Origin: Candidatus Jacksonbacteria bacterium | GTDB lineage: Bacteria; Patescibacteriota; Patescibacteriia; UBA9629; GWA2-43-13 | DNA length: 5,079 nt | Assembly (NCBI GenBank): GCA_018698735.1 | Contig: JABIPD010000099.1 | Coordinates: forward strand, 1-5,079 | Direction: 5' to 3' | In this document: one piece after another, positions 1 to 4,742 of the stretch | How positions within the stretch are numbered: the first letter of the stretch is position 1 | How the letters are laid out: each line of letters starts with the position of its first letter | The notes under the pieces: model-generated | What the model saw: the letters and a program-made list of their open reading frames with translations, nothing else | Told to the model about the DNA's origin: nothing | Database searches by the model: none | Translations under genes and position numbers: made by a program

Positions 1-920
1 GAAAGATCTGTTTCGAAATGGTCTTCTACAACATCGAGTAATTTAGATATTCGCTTGCTTGAAAGAAGCGTCGAAAAACTGAAGAGTTCAGATTTAAATG
101 CCATTAAAATTTTCTGTTGACGGGCTGCGCGCGCAAAGTCCGATCCTTCTCCATTTGTTCCGTGTCTCGAGCGGGCATAGGTTAACGCAGTAGCACCATT
201 CATTTTTCTGTCTCCTTTATCGAAAGCAACGACTGTAACCTCTCCGGTGCCGTCTTCTATTGGGTATTTTTCGTCTACAAAGCTTCTGTCGACAGTAACT
301 TCGATTCCTCCTACGGCATCGATTGCTTTTTCGAATCCTTTAAAATCTATCCGGGCGTGATAATGAATAGGAATATCTAATACATTTTCAACAACAGCGC
401 CAATTTTATCCAGTGCGGTATCGGAATCTTTCATTATACCGAGCGCGTAGACGCTGTTAATTTTTCGCCAATTGTATCCAGGGACTGGGACAAGTAAATC
501 TCTAGGGATAGAAAAAATCGAAACATCCTGAGAAGACTGTTTAATACTTGCAACCATTATTGTGTCGGTAAGATACGCGCCATCGTGTCCTGCGCCTCCA
601 ATTCCAACCAGCAAAACATTAATACGATCGTTTTCTTTTGCGTGCTCTGGCTTGTCATCGGAAAGTACTAATCGTTTTATTTGCGAAAAAAGATTCAGCC
701 CAGTTTGTTCTTTGCTTGTTGCATCTGCGTTAGCAACAAACCGAACAGCTCCGATAGCAAAAATTATCCCCAAAACAATAAGTGGGTATATAATCAACGA
801 TTTACCCCAAAAAATTCTTCGTTTTTTGGGGCGCTTATATGGTGCCTTTAAGATTTTGGGATGATGTCGGAGCAAGTCTATTTTCTGAGGATCTTTCTCT
901 GAGGGTTCATTGTGTTCCAT
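1..920 (-). CDS. LytR-CpsA-Psr (LCP) family protein, N-terminal 306 residues; 3' end beyond window
   Basis: Reading the minus strand from ATG at 920-918 gives an open frame to the window edge. LCP proteins are membrane-anchored, extracytoplasmic phosphotransferases that move lipid-linked polymers onto peptidoglycan or other surface acceptors. Layout: a Lys/Arg-rich cytoplasmic tail (1-40), one membrane span (about 41-61), a linker, then the LCP domain from about residue 99. Family motifs seen: NVLLVGIGG (101-109), TDTIMV (118-123), SIPRD (137-141), KINSVYALG (153-161), DAVGGIEV (201-208), ALTYARSRH (245-253) and DFARAARQQ (261-269). Asp119, Arg140, Arg250, Arg252, Asp261 and Arg267 fit the conserved charged residues that bind pyrophosphate and Mg2+. 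An in-frame stop lies near 975 with no other ATG between, so this start is the only ATG choice. No clear Shine-Dalgarno precedes it. It is transcribed divergently from lepB. Polymer substrate cannot be told from sequence. Confidence 0.93.
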   Translation of the reverse strand, partial: MEHNEPSEKDPQKIDLLRHHPKILKAPYKRPKKRRIFWGKSLIIYPLIVLGIIFAIGAVRFVANADATSKEQTGLNLFSQIKRLVLSDDKPEHAKENDRINVLLVGIGGAGHDGAYLTDTIMVASIKQSSQDVSIFSIPRDLLVPVPGYNWRKINSVYALGIMKDSDTALDKIGAVVENVLDIPIHYHARIDFKGFEKAIDAVGGIEVTVDRSFVDEKYPIEDGTGEVTVVAFDKGDRKMNGATALTYARSRHGTNGEGSDFARAARQQKILMAFKSELFSFSTLLSSKRISKLLDVVEDHFETDL

Positions 921-970
921 ACCAGATTTTAAATGGTTTTTTATGCTGTAGTTATTTATAAACTCACTTG

Positions 971-999
971 ATTATACTTCAGGATTTGATATTTGGCAA
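971..999 (-). promoter_or_regulatory. Predicted sigma70-type promoter of the LCP gene
   Basis: On the minus strand there is a -35 TTGCCA (999-994, 5 of 6 to TTGACA), a 17-bp spacer and a perfect -10 TATAAT (976-971). Transcription would begin near 964 and leave a leader of about 44 nt before the ATG at 920. The -35 overlaps the -35 of the opposite lepB promoter almost completely. Predicted from consensus match and position only. Confidence 0.65.
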
Positions 1000-1021
1000 A
1001 CCACATTCTTTGTGCTATTTT
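993..1021 (+). promoter_or_regulatory. Predicted promoter of lepB (extended -10)
   Basis: Plus strand -35 TTGGCA (993-998, 5 of 6), 17-bp spacer, and -10 TATTTT (1016-1021, 4 of 6) preceded by TGC, which makes an extended -10. The expected start is near 1028, giving a leader of about 26 nt to the ATG at 1054. A weaker alternative -10 is CATAAT at 1032-1037, but it lacks a good -35. The GAGGTGG at 1022-1028 is too far from the ATG (25 nt) to act as a normal ribosome binding site. Confidence 0.5.
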
Positions 1022-1053
1022 GAGGTGGTAGCATAATTTCACACGATACGTAT

Positions 1054-1725
1054 ATGCCGATTCCTTCATTAAAATCGTCTTCAGACAGCAAGCCACAAGA
1101 AAAGCCATCTCTTACAAAAAAAACGGCAAAAGAGCTGGTAGACGGAGAGGCAAAACAGCAAACTCCAGATAAACACGATATCGGGGGATTCTTTTTTGAA
1201 ATATTAAAAATGGGGGTTATCTGTGCACTTTTATTTGTTGGTATCCGTTTTTATGTTATTAAACCATTTGTTGTTCAGGGGCAATCAATGTTCCCAACTT
1301 TCGAAACAAAAGAATATTTAATTGTAGACGAAATTTCATACCGATTTAAAGAGCCCGTGCGTGGCGATGTTGTTGTTTTTAAATATCCGCCAGATCCAGA
1401 GCAATTTTTTATTAAACGAATCATCGGGCTTCCTGGTGAGCAAGTAAAATGCGAGAGCGAGTCTATTACAATTGTAAATGCTGAATTTCCCGAAGGAATA
1501 CAAATTCCAGAAGCGTATCTTTCTCCAGAAACAAAAACACAATGCCAACAAACATCGACGCTCGTACCAGAGGGCCATTATTATGTATTGGGAGACAATA
1601 GGGGCGCGTCGTTAGATTCAAGAAGATTCGGTCCGCTTGAAGATTCAAATGTCGTTGGAAAAGTTATGTTAAGAGGGTGGCCAGCGCATAGAGCTGGATT
1701 TATTAAAACCCCCGAGTATCAATAA
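1054..1725 (+). CDS. lepB: Signal peptidase I
   Basis: A 223-residue membrane serine protease (family S26) that removes signal peptides from exported proteins on the outer face of the cytoplasmic membrane. Domains in order: a polar N-terminal tail rich in Lys, Ser and Glu (1-45), one membrane span (about 48-69), then the catalytic domain. The Ser/Lys dyad is visible: Ser78 in GQSMFPT (76-82) and Lys121 in FFIKRIIGLPGE (118-129). The box D/E region GDNRGASLDSRRFG (180-193) and GKVMLRGWP (202-210) complete the fold, so it looks active. The length matches single-span Gram-positive-type enzymes. ATG 1054 is chosen because an in-frame TGA at 1021 closes the frame and no other ATG lies between. No Shine-Dalgarno is evident. 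hisS starts 57 bases after the stop with no terminator between, so the two are probably co-transcribed. Cys133 and Cys164 both fall in the external domain. Confidence 0.95.
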   Translation: MPIPSLKSSSDSKPQEKPSLTKKTAKELVDGEAKQQTPDKHDIGGFFFEILKMGVICALLFVGIRFYVIKPFVVQGQSMFPTFETKEYLIVDEISYRFKEPVRGDVVVFKYPPDPEQFFIKRIIGLPGEQVKCESESITIVNAEFPEGIQIPEAYLSPETKTQCQQTSTLVPEGHYYVLGDNRGASLDSRRFGPLEDSNVVGKVMLRGWPAHRAGFIKTPEYQ

Positions 1726-1782
1726 ATTTGACGAAAAGGTTCACTATTTGCTAAGGTCAGCTGTATTCTAAAAAAAGCCTCT

Positions 1783-3279
1783 ATGTCTGCTCAAAAGAAA
1801 CGTGCATCTCGCACTTCTTCACGCGCTAAACCAAAAGCTCGTGTAAAAAAGAAACAGGCTCCAAAAACAGCAAGAAAGAAAAAAGCCGCACCAAAGCGGT
1901 CAGTGAAGAAAGTGGCAAAAAAATCCGTTAAGAAGTCTTTACCATTAGCGAAAAACCGTGTGACACCAAAAGAACCCGAATTTGAGCCGCGAAAAAAATC
2001 GAAGAAAAAAAATATCGCATCGGTACGAGGAATGCGAGATATTTTAATGAGAGACCAACGCTATTGGCAGTGGTTTTTAAATGTAGCAAAAGGCATTACA
2101 GAGCAATATGGGTATTCAGAGATAGAAACTCCTATAGTAGAAGACGCGCAATTATTTAAACGATCGATTGGAGATACCACCGATTTGGTACAAAAAGAAA
2201 TGTATGAATTCGACGACCAAAGCGGAGATAGAATAGCGTTGCGACCAGAAGGAACCGCTGGGATTGTGAGAGCCTATGTAGAACATGGCATGCTCAATAT
2301 GCCTCAGCCAGTAAAGGTGTATCTTGCTGGCCCGATGTTTCGATACGAACGTCCGCAGTCTGGACGATTTAGACAGTTCCATCAGTTTAACGTAGAAGTT
2401 TTGGGAAGTGAGTCTCCGGTTATGGATGCCGAGACTATTTTAATTGCGCATACAATATTAAAGGAATTGGGAATAGAAACATCTATCCAGGTGAATAGCG
2501 TTGGCTCACCAGAGGCTCGTGCGGAATATAATAAAGTTTTGAAAACATATTTAAAAACACATAAAAGCGCAGCGGTTAAAGAGGCGTTAGAAAGATACTC
2601 AAAGAATTTGTTACGAATTTTAGATAGCAAAGATCCAGAGATTCAATCGATATTAGAAGAAGCACCTCAGCTTATCGATTACTTAGACGACGATTGTAGA
2701 GCTCACTTTGTTTCGGTATTAGAACACTTAGATGAACTCGATTTACCGTATACATTAAACCCTCGGATTGTACGTGGTTTAGATTATTACAATAGAACAG
2801 CATTTGAACTGTGGCATGGCGATACCGAAGAAACAAGACAAAGTGCACTTGGTGGTGGTGGTAGATACGATGGCTTAGTGGAGAAACTTGGAGGCCGGGA
2901 AACCCCTGCTTGTGGTTTTGCTCTTGGGATAGAAAGAATTATTGCTATTCTTCGGCAGGAAAAGACTTCTCCTCCAAAATCGGACGAACCGCTTGTGTAT
3001 CTTGCTCAGATTGGTGATAACTCAAAAAAGAGAGCGTTAAAATTGTTCGAACAGCTCCGATCACAAGGGATTCCTATTATCGGGAATCTTGCAAAAGATG
3101 GATTACGCCAGCAGTTAGAAATAGCAAATAAAAAAGGCGCGAAATTTGCTGTTATTGTTGGGCAGAAAGAAATGATCGACGGCACGGTTTTAATTAGAGA
3201 TATGGAAAGTGGTATTCAAGAAACAGTTGTTCTTGAAAATATTGAAAAAGAACTTGAAAAGCGATTGAAGAAGGCCTAG
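1783..3279 (+). CDS. hisS: Histidyl-tRNA synthetase with a Lys/Arg-rich N-terminal extension
   Basis: Class II aminoacyl-tRNA synthetase that charges tRNA-His with histidine in the cytoplasm; 498 residues. The catalytic core begins near residue 78 (ASVRGMRDIL, 79-88) and is about 420 residues long, the usual bacterial size. Seen: motif 1 around 109-125; motif 2 GPMFRYERPQSGRFRQF (183-199); the histidine-binding loops RGLDYYNRTAFE (331-342) and ALGGGGRYDGL (355-365); motif 3 CGFALGIERI (377-386) with Arg385. The anticodon-binding domain spans about 403-498. All key residues are present. Residues 1-77 are unusual: 33 Lys/Arg in the first 76 residues against three acidic ones, with Ala, Ser and Pro, like histone-H1-type tails; nucleic-acid binding is an inference. 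ATG 1783 is the only ATG before Met84, which is already inside the core, so the tail seems real; GTG codons at 1903, 1912 and 1960 are weaker alternatives. No Shine-Dalgarno is seen. Confidence 0.95.
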   Translation: MSAQKKRASRTSSRAKPKARVKKKQAPKTARKKKAAPKRSVKKVAKKSVKKSLPLAKNRVTPKEPEFEPRKKSKKKNIASVRGMRDILMRDQRYWQWFLNVAKGITEQYGYSEIETPIVEDAQLFKRSIGDTTDLVQKEMYEFDDQSGDRIALRPEGTAGIVRAYVEHGMLNMPQPVKVYLAGPMFRYERPQSGRFRQFHQFNVEVLGSESPVMDAETILIAHTILKELGIETSIQVNSVGSPEARAEYNKVLKTYLKTHKSAAVKEALERYSKNLLRILDSKDPEIQSILEEAPQLIDYLDDDCRAHFVSVLEHLDELDLPYTLNPRIVRGLDYYNRTAFELWHGDTEETRQSALGGGGRYDGLVEKLGGRETPACGFALGIERIIAILRQEKTSPPKSDEPLVYLAQIGDNSKKRALKLFEQLRSQGIPIIGNLAKDGLRQQLEIANKKGAKFAVIVGQKEMIDGTVLIRDMESGIQETVVLENIEKELEKRLKKA

Positions 3280-3285
3280 GAGAAT

Positions 3286-3317
3286 TGACGATGACGAATA
3301 ACGAGTGACAATGACAT
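3286..3317. repeat. Degenerate direct repeat after hisS
   Basis: TGACGATGACGA (3286-3297) recurs as TGACAATGACAT (3306-3317), 20 bases apart, directly after the hisS stop. Each copy is itself a doubled TGACRA unit. It may be the edge of the repeat-like material further right. No function can be assigned. Confidence 0.35.
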
Positions 3318-3341
3318 GGTAAGCATTGGTATTTTGCTTTA

Positions 3342-3385
3342 TCCCCTCCTTTTGCATGAAGGAGGGGAATCCGCCAGCTGGCGGA
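3342..3385. repeat. REP-like intergenic element: two adjacent perfect hairpins
   Basis: First hairpin: a 10-bp perfect stem (3342-3351 with 3359-3368), TCCCCTCCTT against AAGGAGGGGA, with a 7-base loop. One base later comes a 16-base perfect palindrome (3370-3385) whose core is CCGCCAGCTGGCGG. The tail AAGGGGTGGTTT follows at 3385-3396. This GC-rich block stands out from its A+T-rich setting and lies between genes, as REP or MITE-like dispersed elements do. Similar C/G-rich hairpin pairs are common between genes in Patescibacteria as I recall, but copy number cannot be seen in one window. It is not a standard terminator: no T-run follows directly; the nearest, T6, is at 3400-3405. Confidence 0.65.
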
Positions 3386-3410
3386 AGGGGTGGTTTGCAT
3401 TTTTTATGTT

Positions 3411-3500
3411 CGCCATTCAGAGTCTGCAACAGGCGAAGAATCTCGGCTCTCATTCCGCGCCAGAGATCCTTCGTCGACATGCAGTCTCCTCTGGATGACG
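3411..3500. repeat. Imperfect 90-base inverted repeat, probably a second dispersed intergenic element
   Basis: Left arm 3411-3444 and right arm 3463-3500 are imperfect inverted copies around an 18-base centre. Outer blocks match 10 of 12 (CGCCATTCAGAG at 3411-3422 against the complement of 3489-3500). The inner blocks match 10 of 11 (CGAAGAATCTC at 3434-3444 against the complement of 3463-3473). CTGCA is shared in the middle (3424-3428 and 3480-3484). As RNA or single-stranded DNA this could form a long bulged hairpin. It begins 25 bases after the two-hairpin element and ends 19 bases before the HIT start codon. The pattern resembles non-coding repeats of the GTCATTC...GAAGAATCTC type met in several bacterial groups; that likeness is from memory. 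Short reading frames crossing it are not gene-like. Confidence 0.6.
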
Positions 3501-3507
3501 AAATAGG

Positions 3508-3513
3508 TAGAAT
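3508..3513 (+). promoter_or_regulatory. Possible -10 box giving a leaderless HIT mRNA
   Basis: TAGAAT matches the -10 consensus at 5 of 6 positions. With a normal -10 to start distance, transcription would begin at about 3520, the A of the HIT start codon, giving a leaderless message. No convincing -35 lies at 16-18 bases upstream, because that space is the right arm of the inverted repeat. Weak call. Confidence 0.22.
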
Positions 3514-3519
3514 CGATAT

Positions 3520-3864
3520 ATGAGCGATTGTATATTTTGCAAAATTGTAAACAAAGAAATCCCTTCAGAGTTTTTGCTGGAAGACGATTCTTTGGTTGCA
3601 TTTAAAGATATCGACCCAAAAGCCTCTACGCATGTTTTGATTGTTCCGAAAAAACATATCTCAAAAGTAAGTGATTCAGAGTCCGAAGACGCAGGACTAC
3701 TTGGAGTATTGTTACTTGCCTCTAAAAAAATAGCAGAAAAGATTGGAATACTAGAATCTGGGTATAGAATAATAATAAATAGCGGAGCAGATGCCGGCCA
3801 AGAGGTAGATCATCTTCATGTTCATGTGTTAGGTGGCGAGAAACTTGGAGGTCTTAACGGGTAG
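3520..3864 (+). CDS. HIT-family protein (HinT-like nucleotide hydrolase)
   Basis: A 114-residue histidine-triad protein, full length for the HinT branch, whose members hydrolyse AMP-linked compounds such as purine nucleoside phosphoramidates and aminoacyl-adenylates in the cytoplasm. The N-terminus CIFCKI (4-9) supplies Cys4 and Cys7, which with His46 (PKKHIS, 43-48) and His98 would form the zinc site found in many bacterial members. The signature DHLHVHVLGG (97-106) gives the triad His98, His100 and His102; His100 is the expected nucleophile. INSGADAGQEV (86-96) is the usual lead-in. The start ATG is preceded by only a weak AGG at 3505-3507. It lies 240 bases after hisS, across repeat-like DNA, so it may have its own promoter, and 79 bases before rpsU. 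The exact substrate is not known. Confidence 0.93.
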   Translation: MSDCIFCKIVNKEIPSEFLLEDDSLVAFKDIDPKASTHVLIVPKKHISKVSDSESEDAGLLGVLLLASKKIAEKIGILESGYRIIINSGADAGQEVDHLHVHVLGGEKLGGLNG

Positions 3865-3870
3865 AGTCAC

Positions 3871-3899
3871 TTGACGGATCTATTGTTTTTAAGTAGACT
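3871..3899 (+). promoter_or_regulatory. Predicted promoter of rpsU
   Basis: -35 TTGACG (3871-3876, 5 of 6), 17-bp spacer, -10 TAGACT (3894-3899, 4 of 6, keeping the key second A and last T). It lies just after the HIT stop codon. Transcription would start near 3906, giving a leader of about 38 nt that contains the strong Shine-Dalgarno. It would let rpsU be expressed separately from the HIT gene. Confidence 0.5.
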
Positions 3900-3923
3900 A
3901 GTTTTACCTAATTTTAACTCTTG

Positions 3924-3932
3924 AAAGGAGGT
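3924..3932 (+). promoter_or_regulatory. Full Shine-Dalgarno of rpsU
   Basis: AAAGGAGGT is a near-complete complement of the 16S rRNA 3' end. The GGAGG (3927-3931) ends 12 bases before the ATG at 3944, slightly longer than the common spacing. No other gene in the window has anything comparable. A small helix is possible between AACTC (3916-3920) and GAGGTT (3928-3933) with one bulged G, which could partly mask it. Confidence 0.8.
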
Positions 3933-3943
3933 TTACTCATATT

Positions 3944-4195
3944 ATGATAGAAGTTAAACGCAAAGATGGAGAGTCTGTCGATCATTTGCTGCGCAGATTT
4001 AGCCGAAGAGCACTTAGCTCTGTTATTCGGCCAGTGAAGGCGAATAAATTCCATACCAAGCCACAAACCAAAAATTCAAAGAAACGAAGTGCAACTCACC
4101 GTGCAAAAACTGCAACTCGTCTTGACTGGCTTGATAAAGTTGGAAAACTCGACGAATATTTAGAAAAACAACGCGGACATAAACGCCGACGTTAA
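3944..4195 (+). CDS. rpsU: 30S ribosomal protein bS21
   Basis: An 83-residue, strongly basic protein of the small ribosomal subunit, which sits near the 3' end of 16S rRNA and affects mRNA engagement. Family features: the start IEVKRKDGESVDHLLRRFSRR (2-22), matching the bS21 pattern of a short strand, an acidic turn and an LRRF-type helix, followed by a basic helix with KFHTKPQTKNSKKR (35-48). It is longer than the common 60-70 residues: the C-terminal part DWLDKVGKLDEYL (61-73) may add a short helix, and the chain ends in KRRR. The start is fixed by the strong Shine-Dalgarno. yqeY follows after 86 bases. The rpsU-yqeY order is also seen in Bacillus and other bacteria, which supports both calls. 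Divergent in detail from E. coli bS21, but the family fit is good. Confidence 0.87.
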   Translation: MIEVKRKDGESVDHLLRRFSRRALSSVIRPVKANKFHTKPQTKNSKKRSATHRAKTATRLDWLDKVGKLDEYLEKQRGHKRRR

Positions 4196-4209
4196 TACAC
4201 AGATTACAC

Positions 4210-4238
4210 ATGACATTGAGTGTGAACTGATATATAAT
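4210..4238 (+). promoter_or_regulatory. Predicted strong promoter of yqeY
   Basis: -35 ATGACA (4210-4215, 5 of 6), 17-bp spacer and a perfect -10 TATAAT (4233-4238). The predicted start is near G4245, giving a leader of about 37 nt. The -10 lies inside the left arm of the palindrome at 4232-4271, so a protein binding the palindrome would cover the promoter. Confidence 0.6.
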
Positions 4239-4271
4239 AGAGATGGGTCAATAGGCCTATCTCTATTATAT
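4232..4271. promoter_or_regulatory. Long inverted repeat between rpsU and yqeY (operator or mRNA hairpin)
   Basis: A perfect 13-bp arm ATATAATAGAGAT (4232-4244) pairs with ATCTCTATTATAT (4259-4271). In RNA it continues inward with GGGUC (4245-4249) against GGCCU (4254-4258), with two G-U pairs, closing on a 4-base AAUA loop: 18 bp in all. It starts 36 bases after the rpsU stop and ends 10 bases before the yqeY ATG. Only a short TTTAG follows, so it is a poor intrinsic terminator. Each arm contains a TATAAT, one per strand. Only read-through transcripts from rpsU would contain both arms; a transcript begun at the predicted yqeY start would not. A repressor operator, attenuator or RNA-processing site are all possible. 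Confidence 0.75.
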
Positions 4272-4281
4272 TTAGAAAAAT

Positions 4282-4725
4282 ATGAAACTGAATGACTTAC
4301 AAGCAGATGTAGTTGGAGCAATGAAAGAAAAAGACGAAGCAAAGGTGTTAACGTTGCGTATGTTGGTTTCTGCAATAAAAAATCAGCAAATAGAAAAGAA
4401 GGAAGAATTAACAGAAGAAGAAGTTGGTGCGGTGGTGCAGAAAGAAATAAAAAAACGCCGCGATTCTATAGAGCAGTATAAGGCTGGTGGCAGAGATGAT
4501 TTAGCACAGAAGGAACAAGCAGAACTTACGTTGTTAGAAGGCTACGTTCCAGCACAAATGACCGATGAGGATTTAGAAACCATTGTTAAAGAAGTAATAG
4601 AGCAGACAGGAGCAACCTCGATGCAAGATATGGGGAAAGTAATAGGAGCGGTTGTTGCAAAAGTAAAAGGCCTGGCAGATGGTAAGCGAGTAAGTGAGTC
4701 GGTGAAAAAACATTTAAGCTCATAA
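4282..4725 (+). CDS. yqeY: GatB/YqeY domain protein
   Basis: A 147-residue stand-alone YqeY, the usual full length. The family shares its fold with the C-terminal tail of GatB, the tRNA-dependent amidotransferase subunit, and is thought to touch tRNA; its own role is not settled. Family landmarks seen: TLRMLVSAIKNQQIEK (24-39), LTEEEVGAVVQKEIKKRRDS (43-62), the EQYKAGGRDDLAQKE stretch (64-78), LEGYVPAQMT (85-94), and GATSMQDMGKVIGAV (110-124) followed by GLADGKRVS (130-138). The protein is highly charged with no signal or membrane segment, so it is cytoplasmic. There is no Shine-Dalgarno before ATG 4282. It has its own predicted promoter and may also receive read-through from rpsU. The pilin-like gene starts 17 bases after its stop, so they are probably co-transcribed. 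Confidence 0.95.
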   Translation: MKLNDLQADVVGAMKEKDEAKVLTLRMLVSAIKNQQIEKKEELTEEEVGAVVQKEIKKRRDSIEQYKAGGRDDLAQKEQAELTLLEGYVPAQMTDEDLETIVKEVIEQTGATSMQDMGKVIGAVVAKVKGLADGKRVSESVKKHLSS

Positions 4726-4742
4726 TTCCAGTGAGTGAATAC

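Noticed and set aside
562..864. Plus-strand 100-codon open frame
   Set aside because: It lies wholly opposite the LCP gene, whose minus-strand translation has clear family motifs across the same bases. Its own translation is low-complexity and matches nothing I recognise.
1728..1769. Separate hisS promoter (TTGACG at 1728-1733)
   Set aside because: No acceptable -10 lies 16-18 bases downstream; TATTCT at 1764-1769 has only a weak -35 (TTCACT at 1740-1745). Co-transcription with lepB is simpler.
3342..3405. Rho-independent terminator after hisS
   Set aside because: The hairpins are strong, but the T6 run (3400-3405) is 15 or more bases beyond the last stem, and on the minus strand no T-run follows. 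Some termination is possible but the form is not standard.
3190..3523. Several short open frames on both strands over the hisS-HIT spacer
   Set aside because: They read through the hairpins and inverted repeat, overlap one another and hisS, and show no domain or convincing ribosome binding site.
4232..4275. Intrinsic terminator of rpsU
   Set aside because: The long stem is A+T-rich at its base and is followed by only three T before AG; the embedded TATAAT and nearby -35 argue more for a control site.
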